NCBI GenBank assembly: GCA_046533095.1
Contig: JAJQRA010000023.1
Location: forward strand, 62,001 to 126,000
Direction of reading: 5' to 3'
From: ZAX-1 sp046533095
GTDB lineage: Bacteria; Bacillota; Clostridia; Lachnospirales; Lachnospiraceae
Length of the DNA: 64,000 nt
The translations under genes and the position numbers were made by a program. The notes beneath the pieces are model-generated. The model made no database searches, was not told where the DNA came from, and saw only the letters and a program-made list of their open reading frames with translations. This document shows, piece after piece, positions 43,007 through 52,406 of this stretch. Every line of letters starts with the position of its first letter. Position 1 is the first letter of the stretch.

Positions 43007-44533
43007 CTAATCCAATTTCATCGTCGAAACCTTTTCAAACTCCAAGGTTATCTCCTCTTTGGGTGTTTTGGTCAGCAAGCTTACGCAAACAATAAAAATA
43101 GCGGAAATTGCAAACCCTACCACCAAAGAATAAAGCCCGGTAACATCGGCAAGCGTTTTGCCGGCTTCTGCGGAAAACAATGGAACATAATCCCAAATGA
43201 TGACGGTAATTCCACCGGACAGAATACCGGCAGCAGCTCCGGCACCATTGGTACGTTTCCAAAATAGCGAAAAGAGCACCAGCGCACCAAATGCGGAACC
43301 AAATCCACTCCATGCATTGCTTACCAGACCCATAATACTGGAATTGTTGTCAGTCGCAATAAAAAATGCAACCAGGGCGACCAAAATTACAGCTCCACGG
43401 CTGATCCACACCAGTTTGTTGTCGGACGCTTTTTTATCAAACGTGCGGTAGATGTCGCTGGTCAGTGCCGACGCCGTAACAAGAAGCTGCGAATCAGCAG
43501 TTGACATAATTGCGGCGAGTATTCCACAGAGGAAAAGACCTCCAATAATTGGAACCGGCGCGATTGCGCCCGTGTCTAAAAATACTTTTTGAATCATTTT
43601 AATGAATACGGTTTCACTTTCGTTTGCCGCAAGATCCGGCAAGAAGGCGATTCCTATGATCCCAACAAGGACAGCAAACGTAAGGGAAATCGCCACCCAG
43701 ACAATTGCGATTGTTGCAGACTTTTTTACACTTCTATCTGATTTAATTGCCATAAAACGGACTAAAATGTGGGGCATTCCAAAATATCCAAGACCCCAGC
43801 CAAGCTGCGAGATAATCGAAACTAAGGTAATTGGTTGTCCACTGCTATCCGTCATTGCATTAAACATTTGTGGTGGAATGTTTGCCGTGACATTCGAAAT
43901 TCCTCCGGACGCAACGACCGCAAGAATCGGGACGGTGAAAATCGCAGCGAGCATCAGCAGCCCTTGGATCAAGTCCGTCCAGGATACTGCAGAAAATCCA
44001 CCAAGGAAGGTGTAGACAAGAATAATTGCAACGCTTATCACAAGGGCAACGGTATAGTCAATCCCGAACACCTGTGAAAAGAGCGTTGCCCCGGAAACAA
44101 ATCCAGACGCTGTGTAGACAGCGAAAAAAATCGCAATGAATACACCCGAAGCGATTTTTATTATATGGGTTTTGTCGCGGTACCTGTTTTCAAAAAATTG
44201 TGGGATTGTGATAGAATCCCCGGCAAGAATCGTATACCGCCGAAACCGCTTTGCTACAATAATCCAATTTAATGCCGTACCAACTGCAAGCCCTACTGCA
44301 ATCCAAAGCTGCCCCGTACCAAATGCGTAGACTGCCCCGGGCAAGCCCATAAGAAGCCATCCAGACATATCCGAGGCTTGCGCAGAAATCGCCGCAACCC
44401 AGTGGTTCAATCCACGTCCCCCTAAAAAATAGTTGGACATGTTTGATTTTTTTTCAAAAAATTTTGCACCAATTGCGAGCATTATGAGCGTATAAATTAC
44501 AAACGCGATGATAATCCAAATTCTACTTGACAT
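43007..44533 (-). CDS. putP: Sodium/proline symporter (SSS family)
   Basis: The 508-residue protein has about 13 membrane helices of the sodium:solute symporter family. PutP features include GGRGLNHWVAAISAQASDMSGWLLMGLPGA at the first helices, GFSAVSWTDLIQGLLM, and GGLFLCGILAAIMSTADSQLLV with the Na+-site serine/threonine. It imports proline with sodium. The gene is directly upstream of leuS and is preceded by a 190-nt gap that should hold its promoter; a possible 18-codon frame in that gap is listed under rejected items. Confidence 0.94.
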   Translation of the reverse strand: MSSRIWIIIAFVIYTLIMLAIGAKFFEKKSNMSNYFLGGRGLNHWVAAISAQASDMSGWLLMGLPGAVYAFGTGQLWIAVGLAVGTALNWIIVAKRFRRYTILAGDSITIPQFFENRYRDKTHIIKIASGVFIAIFFAVYTASGFVSGATLFSQVFGIDYTVALVISVAIILVYTFLGGFSAVSWTDLIQGLLMLAAIFTVPILAVVASGGISNVTANIPPQMFNAMTDSSGQPITLVSIISQLGWGLGYFGMPHILVRFMAIKSDRSVKKSATIAIVWVAISLTFAVLVGIIGIAFLPDLAANESETVFIKMIQKVFLDTGAIAPVPIIGGLFLCGILAAIMSTADSQLLVTASALTSDIYRTFDKKASDNKLVWISRGAVILVALVAFFIATDNNSSIMGLVSNAWSGFGSAFGALVLFSLFWKRTNGAGAAAGILSGGITVIIWDYVPLFSAEAGKTLADVTGLYSLVVGFAISAIFIVCVSLLTKTPKEEITLEFEKVSTMKLD

Positions 44534-44723
44534 AACTCATTCCTCCAAATCCCTTTTTTAACCAAACGATACTATAAACAATACTATATTTTGGGGAGGA
44601 TTGCAAGAGATTTCATTTTAATCCATTTACTCTTCTCCATCGTCACTTTTCCTCCTGTGTGTAAAATTCATTTCTTTGTATTTTACTACAATCGGAGGAA
44701 GTCGACCAATCAATCATCATAAT

Positions 44724-45109
44724 TTAGTACGCAAAGTTTTTATTCTTTAAAGTTGGAAAAGGAATGTTTTTAAATTTCACAAAAGTAGTGGTTGCCAATA
44801 TGCGCCGATATGTTGGAATTCTTGGTTTCGTAGAAAAGTATGGCGCATTCATTGTCGTATAGTTCGTCTTTCCCTCTAGTACATTTAAGATTGCAAGGTA
44901 TTCTTTTTTGGTAGGATCTGCACTTTCTTGCTGTAGCCATGACGTAAATTTCGTTTTCTGGCTTAAAACGTCATAGAGGGAATCTGGATATTCTATGGAA
45001 CTGATTCTGTTAAGGACTGCCTCTACTACTGCCTCTTGCCCTACTAGGGTTTCGCCTCTTGCCACACGATATTCGCTAATAACGCCCTTTCTTCCTTGCT
45101 TAAATCCAT
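44724..45109 (-). pseudogene. SleB/CwlJ-like cell-wall hydrolase, frameshifted
   Basis: The start (ATG at 45109) reads MDLSKEERALLANIVWQEA in one frame; the continuation RGETLVGQEAVVEAVLNRI is in another. Together they make a normal Hydrolase_2 (SleB/CwlJ) N-terminus, with the catalytic glutamate in WQEA...GE. The break lies at CAAGAGGCGAAA near 45052-45063; one missing copy of AAGAGGC would restore the frame. The rest runs to a stop at 44724. No signal peptide is seen upstream. SleB-like enzymes cut spore cortex peptidoglycan, which suggests a spore-forming ancestor. Confidence 0.65.
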
Positions 45110-45397
45110 CTTCCACCTATTGATTCCTCTATTGGGATCTGTGTATTGCTTAAAAATGCAAGAGTGTGGCTGTTCAAATACGTAAAGTTTCCCGAGCCGG
45201 CGATATCCTCAGAAGTATCAACAAAGATAAAATCTTCGAATTGGGGTAAGGTGTTCCTTGCGGATTTTAGATATCGGGAACCAACACATCGTAATACGCT
45301 TAAGGTATAACACGAAACTTTCCATTTGCCGATAAGGAAAATGGAGATATTGAAGTGAAATGGAGAGAATGACTGCATTTTCAGAAAAAATCCACAA

Positions 45398-45420
45398 AAC
45401 AAAAGACACCCTGCGGTGCC
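45398..45420 (-). terminator. Terminator at the distal end of the CRISPR array
   Basis: On the minus strand GGCACC-GCAG-GGTGTC forms a 6-bp stem followed by TTTTGTTTTG, 15 nt beyond the last repeat. It would end the pre-crRNA transcript. Confidence 0.6.
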
Positions 45421-45434
45421 TTCAAGTTTTAACT

Positions 45435-45867
45435 GTTAAAAACCTGTCTAAAATTGCACGACTCTCAGACTGTGTGAAATGCATTTTTGATTGTCGTCTC
45501 GGTCGATAGGTGTCCAAAATTGCACGACTCTCAGACACTCGTGTTAGGGGGTAAACTAAATGATTGGGTCGATAGGTGTCCAAAATTGCACGACTCTCAG
45601 ACTAAACCGCTATCTAGATTCTGTTACAAGTAGGGTCGATAGGTGTCCAAAATTGCACGACTCTCAGACGGAGTGACGATATTGTTTTTAGAAGGGAAGG
45701 GTCGATAGGTGTCCAAAATTGCACGACTCTCAGACGTTGAATTGGCAGAACTTAACGATTCTATCGGTCGATAGGTGTCCAAAATTGCACGACTCTCAGA
45801 CTGTGTTAATCATCTCACTACTTTTTCCAAAGGTCGGCAAATGTCCAAAACTGCACACCTGTTTTAA
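45435..45867 (-). CRISPR. Type II-A CRISPR array: 7 repeats (5 intact), 6 spacers
   Basis: Five identical 36-bp repeats start at 45501, 45567, 45634, 45700 and 45766 (plus-strand GGTCGATAGGTGTCC...CTCTCAGAC). Spacers are 30-31 bp. Both outer repeats are degenerate: 45435-45470 differs in its first half and 45832-45867 in its second half. Transcription is taken as minus strand, toward lower coordinates, because the putative tracrRNA anti-repeat pairs with that strand and because the cas genes run the same way. The leader would be 45868-45985. I cannot assign spacer targets. Confidence 0.95.
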
Positions 45868-45985
45868 CCTTGGCTCATTTATTAATTGTTTAATTGCCTC
45901 CTCGGCAAAAGCCCTTGCGGGCAATTTGTAAAAAATTTATCTAAACTCGCCGTGCCTTTCGGAACAATTATACTCTAGCACATTT

Positions 45986-46705
45986 TCAACCTTTTGTCAA
46001 TTCTAAGCCGTCATATCCGATTGGAATACTGCACAAATCCGAGTCGATAATCAATCGCCGCTCGCCCTGCAAATACTCGCTCACATCTCTGCCTTCGATG
46101 AATAAAAGCCGCACATTCTTGTCGAAACAATACCTGTAAAAGGCAAAAATATCGCTTTCCTCTAAAAATTGTTTCCCAAAGACGAGAACAAACAGCTTCA
46201 ACGGCTTTAGGTCGCACAGCAAATTAACGTATTCGCACAGCCTTTCGCACAGTCTTTGTTTGTCGTCGGCCATCCTAAGCGAACATACCTTAGCGAGATT
46301 GTTCCCGTTCATAACCGTGTCATATTCAATATTGAGTCCGCTTTTCACGCGGAAATCCTCTGCTAAATTGAAGATGATTTTTTCAAGTTTAGTGAGTGCT
46401 TCCGCTTGCTCTCCGAGCCCCAAAAATTCAGAAAAGTTCTTAGCCAGCAGATTGGTTATCTTCTTTGCATTAAAGTCTATATCAGTGGAATCGAAAACTA
46501 CGGACACGCTTTTTTCCATACTCATAGGCTTCCCATTTAACAATAGCGTAAAGCCTGCTTCTTTTCCATCCTCTGTTTGTTGCCTTAGCTCCGATAAAAT
46601 GGTGAGCAACAATGTCTTGTTTTCGATAGCCAACGTAAAAAAGTGTGTTTCCGGAATTACGATGCTCGGCTCTATGCCATATCTTGCAAGGGTCAGTTCG
46701 TTCAT
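45986..46705 (-). CDS. csn2: CRISPR-associated protein Csn2
   Basis: The 239-residue protein lies last in the cas operon and marks the system as type II-A. It is a DNA-end-binding ring protein needed for spacer acquisition. Sequence similarity in Csn2 is low; the call rests on position, length and segments such as KTLLLTILSEL, TKLEKIIFNLAEDFRVKSGL and LCDLKPLKLFVLVFGKQFL, which match the family's helical and ATPase-like core. The start was set at the ATG at 46705, with GAGGAG 8 nt upstream inside the end of cas2. Confidence 0.85.
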   Translation of the reverse strand: MNELTLARYGIEPSIVIPETHFFTLAIENKTLLLTILSELRQQTEDGKEAGFTLLLNGKPMSMEKSVSVVFDSTDIDFNAKKITNLLAKNFSEFLGLGEQAEALTKLEKIIFNLAEDFRVKSGLNIEYDTVMNGNNLAKVCSLRMADDKQRLCERLCEYVNLLCDLKPLKLFVLVFGKQFLEESDIFAFYRYCFDKNVRLLFIEGRDVSEYLQGERRLIIDSDLCSIPIGYDGLELTKG

Positions 46706-46710
46706 ACTCA

Positions 46711-47025
46711 TCACTCCTCATCGTAGACAGTCAGGCGGTCGGTGGTGTCTAAAATATTGCTTCGCTTACTCCCCAAAATCCACTGTATATCCGCAAATTG
46801 CTTTTCGGTAATCTCCAAAACGGCAATATTTCCGCTTGCGGGCTTGTTCTGTTCAAGCCGGGTGGCGATTTGCTTTGCCACCGTTTTGTTGATAGCAAGC
46901 TTTGAGTACACCGAGTATTGTAACATCATAAAGCCCTCCTTTAAAAGGAACTTGCGAAAGCGTGTGTAGCTTCGTCTTCCCTCCGGCGTGTCCGTAGGCA
47001 AATCAAAAAATACAATTGTCCTCAT
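46711..47025 (-). CDS. cas2: CRISPR-associated endoribonuclease Cas2
   Basis: The 104-residue protein opens MRTIVFFDLPTDTPEGRRSYTRFRKFLLKEGF with the conserved aspartate at residue 8, then YSVYSKLAINKTVAKQ, the type II-A Cas2 pattern. It forms the spacer-integration complex with Cas1. The ATG at 47025 has GGAGG only 3 nt upstream; a TTG at 47040 that overlaps the cas1 stop is the alternative. Its 3' end carries the csn2 RBS. Confidence 0.93.
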   Translation of the reverse strand: MRTIVFFDLPTDTPEGRRSYTRFRKFLLKEGFMMLQYSVYSKLAINKTVAKQIATRLEQNKPASGNIAVLEITEKQFADIQWILGSKRSNILDTTDRLTVYDEE

Positions 47026-47036
47026 AAACCTCCAAC

Positions 47037-47921
47037 TCAAAATTCACCCTCCGGCAAAATTTCAATGCCATAAATGTCCGGCGTTTCTGCACGCATAAAC
47101 CGAAAAATGCGATGTATATAAATCCTGATCGCAGGAACAAGGCTTTGGTTTTCGCCGTTTATCCTCACCCGCGCATACAAAATGCGGAGCATATCCCGCT
47201 TGTAGGCATCCTTTCGCTCCTTCGGCAAGGCAAGAACAATTCGGTCAACCACAATTCTAAACGGCTCCATCAGGTCACTTGCTAAGTTAAATGCGTTTTC
47301 TACGCTCCTGTGCCACAGCCCTAACTCGGTTAAATAGCCACAGGCGGAAATCTCTCTCGCAAAGGTGCCCATAATCAGGGTGTAGCCATAGTTTAAGGCG
47401 TCGTTTTCAAAACAGGCAACATTTCGGCTGAAGCTCTTTCCGAACAAAGCTCTAAAATATGTGCCCGCCGCACGTGCCTCAAAGTTATCCGTGTCGCCAC
47501 ATTGCACGGCCTCCTCATAGCCTGCAAGTAGGCTATATTTCTCGTCATATCCCAAATCACGCAGGTGCAGGGCTTGCTGACGGATTTTTTCTTTGATAAT
47601 CTGTTCCCAACACGACGCTTTCCTCCCGTCCTCCCAAGCAACCTGTTCTTTGATGTTCTTAGAGACGGAAAAATGGGCATGGACAGGCAAAAATACAGCG
47701 GTCGGAAGATGCTTTCGGTCACAAAACAGGATATTCGCCCCTGCTTCTGTAAGATCAGCGACAAGTGCGGCCGTTATAGCAACCGCTGTGCTTTCTATAA
47801 CAAGTGTTTCAATTTCGTTAATATGTATCCGCTCTTCGGTTTCGGTGCGAATCACCAGCGAACCAAGCTGTGACTCAAGCTTGCATCGCTTGTTGATGAC
47901 AATCGTGCGAAAGCCTGCCAT
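47037..47921 (-). CDS. cas1: CRISPR-associated integrase Cas1
   Basis: The 294-residue type II Cas1 has the metal-binding residues in NFEARAAGTYFRALFG (Glu), ELGLWHRSVENAFNLASDLMEPFR (His and acidic residue) typical of the family. It inserts new spacers with Cas2 and Csn2. GGGGTGAG lies just before the ATG. The gap to the cas9 stop is 4 nt and the 3' end overlaps the upstream-extended cas2 frame. Confidence 0.96.
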   Translation of the reverse strand: MAGFRTIVINKRCKLESQLGSLVIRTETEERIHINEIETLVIESTAVAITAALVADLTEAGANILFCDRKHLPTAVFLPVHAHFSVSKNIKEQVAWEDGRKASCWEQIIKEKIRQQALHLRDLGYDEKYSLLAGYEEAVQCGDTDNFEARAAGTYFRALFGKSFSRNVACFENDALNYGYTLIMGTFAREISACGYLTELGLWHRSVENAFNLASDLMEPFRIVVDRIVLALPKERKDAYKRDMLRILYARVRINGENQSLVPAIRIYIHRIFRFMRAETPDIYGIEILPEGEF

Positions 47922-47925
47922 ATAC

Positions 47926-50900
47926 TCACCCCTTTGTGTTTAGGACAATCCTGTTCTCAAAAAGACCTGTGACAGACTGCGTGATGAGATAGACATCCGA
48001 ATTTTCAAGAACTGCTTTTTTGTCTTTTTTAGTGAATTTAAATATTGCATCAGCCTTTTTTTTATTTGCTATAATGACATTTAAAAGGTCAATTATGTCT
48101 TCCACTTGCTTCAACGTTTTTTCTTCTTTGAATTTCTCTCTCGTAATCTGTTTACTGTTTTTTACGAGAACCAATTTGGCATAAAGCGGCTTAGTGATTT
48201 GCTTGATTATAGCATCATAGACTTTCAAATTGTCTTCTCGTGAAATTTTCTTGCCCTTTGCAAAAGCAATGTCCCCGCTTGTTTCTTTATCCTCGGCAGA
48301 AATTTGTTTTTCCGCAACAAGCGTATGATGCTTAAAGATATCTTTTATAATTTTAATAATCTCTTTGTCCGGATACCATTCAGCCGACACTGAGCATTCA
48401 CAAGAGCCATCCACGGTTACACCCGTGTTCATGTAGGCACGAATACCATCCACTTCCAACACACTCTTTATTGGAATTTTCCGCATGATAAGTGTAGGCT
48501 TTTTATCTGCTAATTTGTTGTTTTCTGCCATTTTTTCCAAGAATTGCCCCTGATTGCAATCGTTAAAAAATGGTGCAAACCGCACAGGTACAGAAAACAT
48601 TCCGCGTATGCGCTTGCCATCTTTCTCATCATATTCGATCACACAGTTATAGGCGTTATAGCCGTTTTTGTACCCGCCGTATTTCGCAGTATCATAGCCT
48701 TCGTGTAGCGCAAACTGCCCCTTGCCTTTCGGGTGGATAGTCTGGTCATAAAATGCGCCTTTTTTCTCGAACGGCCACGTCGTCACGGGGAATTTGTTTA
48801 AGTACTTTTTGTTGTCAAACAGATATGATTCAATCTTCTCGCTATATGCCGTCTGCCAAATATCCGGGCGATCTTTTTTAAACAGATTTTCAAGGGCATG
48901 ATCCTCGTTAAAGGTGATGCCGGTATTCCAATATTGCCCATATACGCTGTCCCACACGTTGCCAACGACTATGTTTAAGTAGGCATCGTGTGCATGGTGA
49001 AGATGATTGACCTCGCGGCATTTTACAAGTCCATGGGTGTGCCGAAATTCGCTGACATTGCCCGCTTTGCTGTAAACAATCTTGCTGTCGCCGCCGAACA
49101 GCAGCTTCAGCGCATTCGCCGTTTCTTTCACCGCCTGATTTGTGGAAACAAGCTGACGGTTGATGAATCCACCGATCATATCATTGGATAAAGGTTGTAC
49201 GCAGGTCAGTCGGCTGTATTTTTCCGCATTGATGAAGCCCTTGTCTTTTAACATCGCCCAAAAAGACTTCTGTTTCGCTTGAATAGTGGCTTCTATCGGA
49301 TATTTGTCCGTCTTGTCAGTATTTGCGCTTCGCTTTACCAAAACACGGTTTGTAAAACTGTCGTCTTTGATTTTGCTCTGCGGATAAATATGATCAATGT
49401 CATAGAGGCTGTCGTCTTTTAAATCGTCCAGTACTATAGCCTCGCCGCTGTACATGCATTTTCCAAGCTGCGTGAAATAGAGGTAAAGCTTGTCGCTACG
49501 GAACTCTGTTTCATCGGTCTTTTCGTCGAACTCCCGTTTTAGTGCAGCAATATACGTGACGTCTTTTACCACTTTATTTAGCAGTTCCTCAATCTGTTTG
49601 CGACGGCTTGATTTCATCTTTCCTTTTTGCTTTTTATCCTTGCCACGGGTTACCTCGATAAACACTTTCTTGGGGGCGCAGCCGTTTATTTTGGTCAGTT
49701 CCTTGCTGATTAAAATCGCCTGCCAAATGGAACGCTTGACAATGGGCGAGCAATACAAATCTTTCACAAGCCCATAATCAACCTTCGTGTCGCTCTCGCC
49801 CGCGTTCTCTTTCAAAATCGTATCAAGGAACTTCGGGCAGTAGTGATCGCTGTTTAGGATTTCCATCAAGTTTAGCGTGGTATCTTCAAGCAGCTTGATG
49901 ATCGAGCGTGCCGTTTCGCCGGTTGCTTTATCGGTTGCTGTTATCTCCGAAAGAAATTTTTTAGAAAACCTCGCCCAGCCCGCAAAGGAGAGTTTGGCAA
50001 GATCTGTTATTTGTTTTTCAGTCAGCTTTTTGCCGTAAACGGCTCTCAGCTTTTGCTCGACCGGCTTTTTCTCATCGCCGAAAACAGTATGCCACTTGAT
50101 CATATCCTCGCATAGTTCCTCCTTAAAATTTTCGCCTAAAATATTACGTAGCTTTATTTGCGAAGAAAGGGATGCGTTAAATGCAGTGTCATTCTCGTTT
50201 TCCTTGCCGACAGTATCCGTTTTTTTTATTTTGCCACTTTCTACTAAACACCGCTTAATTTTAGCTTTCGAGAGCTTGTTTTCTGTTTGGCAAATACCAT
50301 GGTACAAAAACAGCTTCAATTTCTGCTCTATGCGGTTTCCATTGATTTTAAGGTTGTTCAAATCCTGTAGCAGCATATATTTTTGGTACAGCAGGGACTG
50401 CTTTGGGATAACGTCCTGCGCTGTTAGATAGGTGCATTTCGCAGTCATTCGGGTGATAAAATTCTCGCCACTTGCCACCTTATCGACCACCTGCTCAAAG
50501 TTCCATGGCGTCACCCTTTGCCCACAAAATCCATCGTTCTTTTCAATCCACGCAAATTTCCCCTTGTCTTTTTCGGACAGTGGACCGACATAATACGGTA
50601 TACGAAAGGTGAAAAGTGAAACAATTTTATCGGATACGGTGCCACATTCATCGGAATCTGTGCTACATTTATCGGATACAGTGCCGAATTCGTCGGAATC
50701 TGTGTCGCATTTATCGGATACGGTACCACATTCGTCGGAACCTGTGCTGCATTCATCAACACCTTCCAGGAACGGAAAGTTCTTTTTTTGCTTTTCCAAG
50801 ATTGCCCGCAACTCAGCCTCTCCAAGTTGGTATGGAATATAGGAATTATCCTGTGTGTTGTGAATTTTGCAGAGCGTTTTATTGTCAATCTTTTCCTTTA

Positions 50901-52143
50901 ACGTTTGATAGCCGCCCTTATCTTTTGCTTTTTCTATCACACTGTCTGTATATTTCAAAAAATCGTCATAGGTGGCCGTCATCGGCTCTTCGCCCTTTTT
51001 AATGCACATGATGAAATGCGATATGGGCTTTTCGCCATGTGTTATATTAGAGCCAATGTAATTGACATAGGATGCATGGGCAAAGCCCTTATCCTTGTAA
51101 TTTGTATTCTGCCTAAACATTTTGCTGTATTCATCGGGCAGATGCTGCTTGATAAACGACTTTAACAGCTTTAAGTCTTCTTTGTGCTCGTCATAGCGTG
51201 CGACCATCGCTTCAGAAATCGACGATGCCCCCGCCATAACACGGTCAAGCTGAACCAAATCGTAAAACGGTTTCAGCAAGGCAAGGAAGCCTAATTGGTC
51301 GTCGTTTAAAATCGCTTCGGCAGCCGCCAGACATTCATCGTATTTTTCGGACGAAAATTTAAACTCTTTTAGTTCCTCTTTAATTTCTTTTTCCGCATCG
51401 CCCAAATCGTCCCATATTTTTGAAAGCGGTATTTTATTGCCCTGCATAGCCGTAAAGATTGCATTTAGGCGCTTTTCACCCGTAGGATTGATTTTCCCCT
51501 TAATCTCAAACCATTGCTTGGCAGTTGATTTGCTTTTGTCTTTGATGATACCGGGAATATCGGCGAAATTGGCCGTATCAAAACCGTCGCCGTCAATCCC
51601 TTCATTGATACTTTTGATCAGTTCCAGATAACCGCTGTTAGAGCGCTTGGTGTCAAACTGTTGGAACAAAAAGTGTCCGCGATATTTAATCAAATGATGA
51701 CAGGCAAGGTAAAGCAGACGAATGTCTTTTTCCTCGTTTTCAAGCAGATGCTTTCTCAAATGATAAATCGTTGGAAATCTTTTATAATGCTCTTTGTCAG
51801 TAAGGTCCTTGTCGTTAAACAGCGGATATTTCTCGCCCTTGCTCTTGTCCTCTAAGTGTAGAGCACTCTCGTTTAGGCGAATGAAAAACGAGGGGTCTTT
51901 GCTCGCAATTTCGCTGTCAAATAATTTTTGCAGTAAATCAATGCGCACTTTGCGCCGCGCAAAACGGCGACGCAATGAGCGAAAGCTACGTCGCTCCGAT
52001 GCGTCCTTGGCATCCTCAAAAAGCCTTGCTCCGCATTGTAGCTTGCCGCCCTTAGCAAGGATGTTATACGCCTTATCCGTTGCGGAAAACCCTACTGAGT
52101 TTGTGCCGATGTCTAGCCCTAAATACCAATCAGGATCTTTCAT
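47926..52143 (-). CDS. cas9: CRISPR-associated endonuclease Cas9 (type II-A)
   Basis: The 1405-residue protein has RuvC-I (YLGLDIGTNSVGF, Asp11), the arginine-rich bridge helix (RRSFRSLRRRFARRKVRID), a REC lobe with LTFRIPYYVGPL-like LFTFRIPYYVGPL and TPWNFEQVVD, RuvC-II (KKVFIEVTRGKD), HNH (YDIDHIYPQSKI, His about 917) and RuvC-III (HHAHDAYLNIVVG, about 1051). All catalytic residues appear intact and the frame is open. An unusual in-frame run of six 7-residue Cys-rich repeats sits at about residues 461-503 of the REC lobe, where homologues have only a few residues. AAGG precedes the ATG. Confidence 0.97.
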   Translation of the reverse strand: MKDPDWYLGLDIGTNSVGFSATDKAYNILAKGGKLQCGARLFEDAKDASERRSFRSLRRRFARRKVRIDLLQKLFDSEIASKDPSFFIRLNESALHLEDKSKGEKYPLFNDKDLTDKEHYKRFPTIYHLRKHLLENEEKDIRLLYLACHHLIKYRGHFLFQQFDTKRSNSGYLELIKSINEGIDGDGFDTANFADIPGIIKDKSKSTAKQWFEIKGKINPTGEKRLNAIFTAMQGNKIPLSKIWDDLGDAEKEIKEELKEFKFSSEKYDECLAAAEAILNDDQLGFLALLKPFYDLVQLDRVMAGASSISEAMVARYDEHKEDLKLLKSFIKQHLPDEYSKMFRQNTNYKDKGFAHASYVNYIGSNITHGEKPISHFIMCIKKGEEPMTATYDDFLKYTDSVIEKAKDKGGYQTLKEKIDNKTLCKIHNTQDNSYIPYQLGEAELRAILEKQKKNFPFLEGVDECSTGSDECGTVSDKCDTDSDEFGTVSDKCSTDSDECGTVSDKIVSLFTFRIPYYVGPLSEKDKGKFAWIEKNDGFCGQRVTPWNFEQVVDKVASGENFITRMTAKCTYLTAQDVIPKQSLLYQKYMLLQDLNNLKINGNRIEQKLKLFLYHGICQTENKLSKAKIKRCLVESGKIKKTDTVGKENENDTAFNASLSSQIKLRNILGENFKEELCEDMIKWHTVFGDEKKPVEQKLRAVYGKKLTEKQITDLAKLSFAGWARFSKKFLSEITATDKATGETARSIIKLLEDTTLNLMEILNSDHYCPKFLDTILKENAGESDTKVDYGLVKDLYCSPIVKRSIWQAILISKELTKINGCAPKKVFIEVTRGKDKKQKGKMKSSRRKQIEELLNKVVKDVTYIAALKREFDEKTDETEFRSDKLYLYFTQLGKCMYSGEAIVLDDLKDDSLYDIDHIYPQSKIKDDSFTNRVLVKRSANTDKTDKYPIEATIQAKQKSFWAMLKDKGFINAEKYSRLTCVQPLSNDMIGGFINRQLVSTNQAVKETANALKLLFGGDSKIVYSKAGNVSEFRHTHGLVKCREVNHLHHAHDAYLNIVVGNVWDSVYGQYWNTGITFNEDHALENLFKKDRPDIWQTAYSEKIESYLFDNKKYLNKFPVTTWPFEKKGAFYDQTIHPKGKGQFALHEGYDTAKYGGYKNGYNAYNCVIEYDEKDGKRIRGMFSVPVRFAPFFNDCNQGQFLEKMAENNKLADKKPTLIMRKIPIKSVLEVDGIRAYMNTGVTVDGSCECSVSAEWYPDKEIIKIIKDIFKHHTLVAEKQISAEDKETSGDIAFAKGKKISREDNLKVYDAIIKQITKPLYAKLVLVKNSKQITREKFKEEKTLKQVEDIIDLLNVIIANKKKADAIFKFTKKDKKAVLENSDVYLITQSVTGLFENRIVLNTKG
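50628..50763 (-). repeat. 21-bp in-frame tandem repeat within cas9
   Basis: Six units encode 7-residue repeats of the form D-E/K-C-x-T-x-S (DECGTVS, DKCDTDS, DKCSTDS and so on; one unit has Phe for Cys). The surrounding REC segment (FPFLEGVDE before, KIVSLFTFRIPYYVG after) is conserved, so the array is an insertion by repeat growth. Confidence 0.92.
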
Positions 52144-52164
52144 AGCTTACCTTTCTCGTATGTA

Positions 52165-52285
52165 ACTTACGATTGCACAGCTAGCAGAATAATTACTGCC
52201 AGCACCGATAGCACAGATACGAAGTACCCGCTTGCATTTCAAAGTGGAATACCCTGTGCCAAGCAAATTTTTGTTTATCTTTTTT
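52165..52285 (+). ncRNA. Candidate tracrRNA, divergent from cas9
   Basis: Just upstream of cas9, ATTGCACAGCTAGCAGA (52172-52188) resembles the plus-strand repeat segment ATTGCACGACTCTCAGA. It can pair with the crRNA repeat as a 7-bp upper stem, an internal loop and a CAGA/TCTG lower stem, the layout of type II-A duplexes. Downstream, CCGCTT (52228-52233) and AAGTGG (52242-52247) form a hairpin, GCTTG/CAAGC encloses a larger loop, and T runs follow at 52268 and 52280. The ends are estimates. Confidence 0.55.
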
Positions 52286-52406
52286 CCCGCTTTTGTGTGA
52301 TAGCCACCACCGAATCAATCTCGGTTTATCTTATCTCCTCTGTTTGCTGTGGAACCAAATGATGAATCACACTGTGAATTCTTTTCGATTATACCAATAT
52401 TTGGAA

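Noticed and set aside
44584..44640. 18-codon leader ORF upstream of putP with a GGAGG site
   Set aside because: Very short, codons show no attenuation pattern such as proline runs; cannot be separated from chance.
45100..45402. 100-codon minus-strand frame next to the CRISPR terminator
   Set aside because: No family match, low-quality composition, and overlaps the start of the SleB-like remnant.
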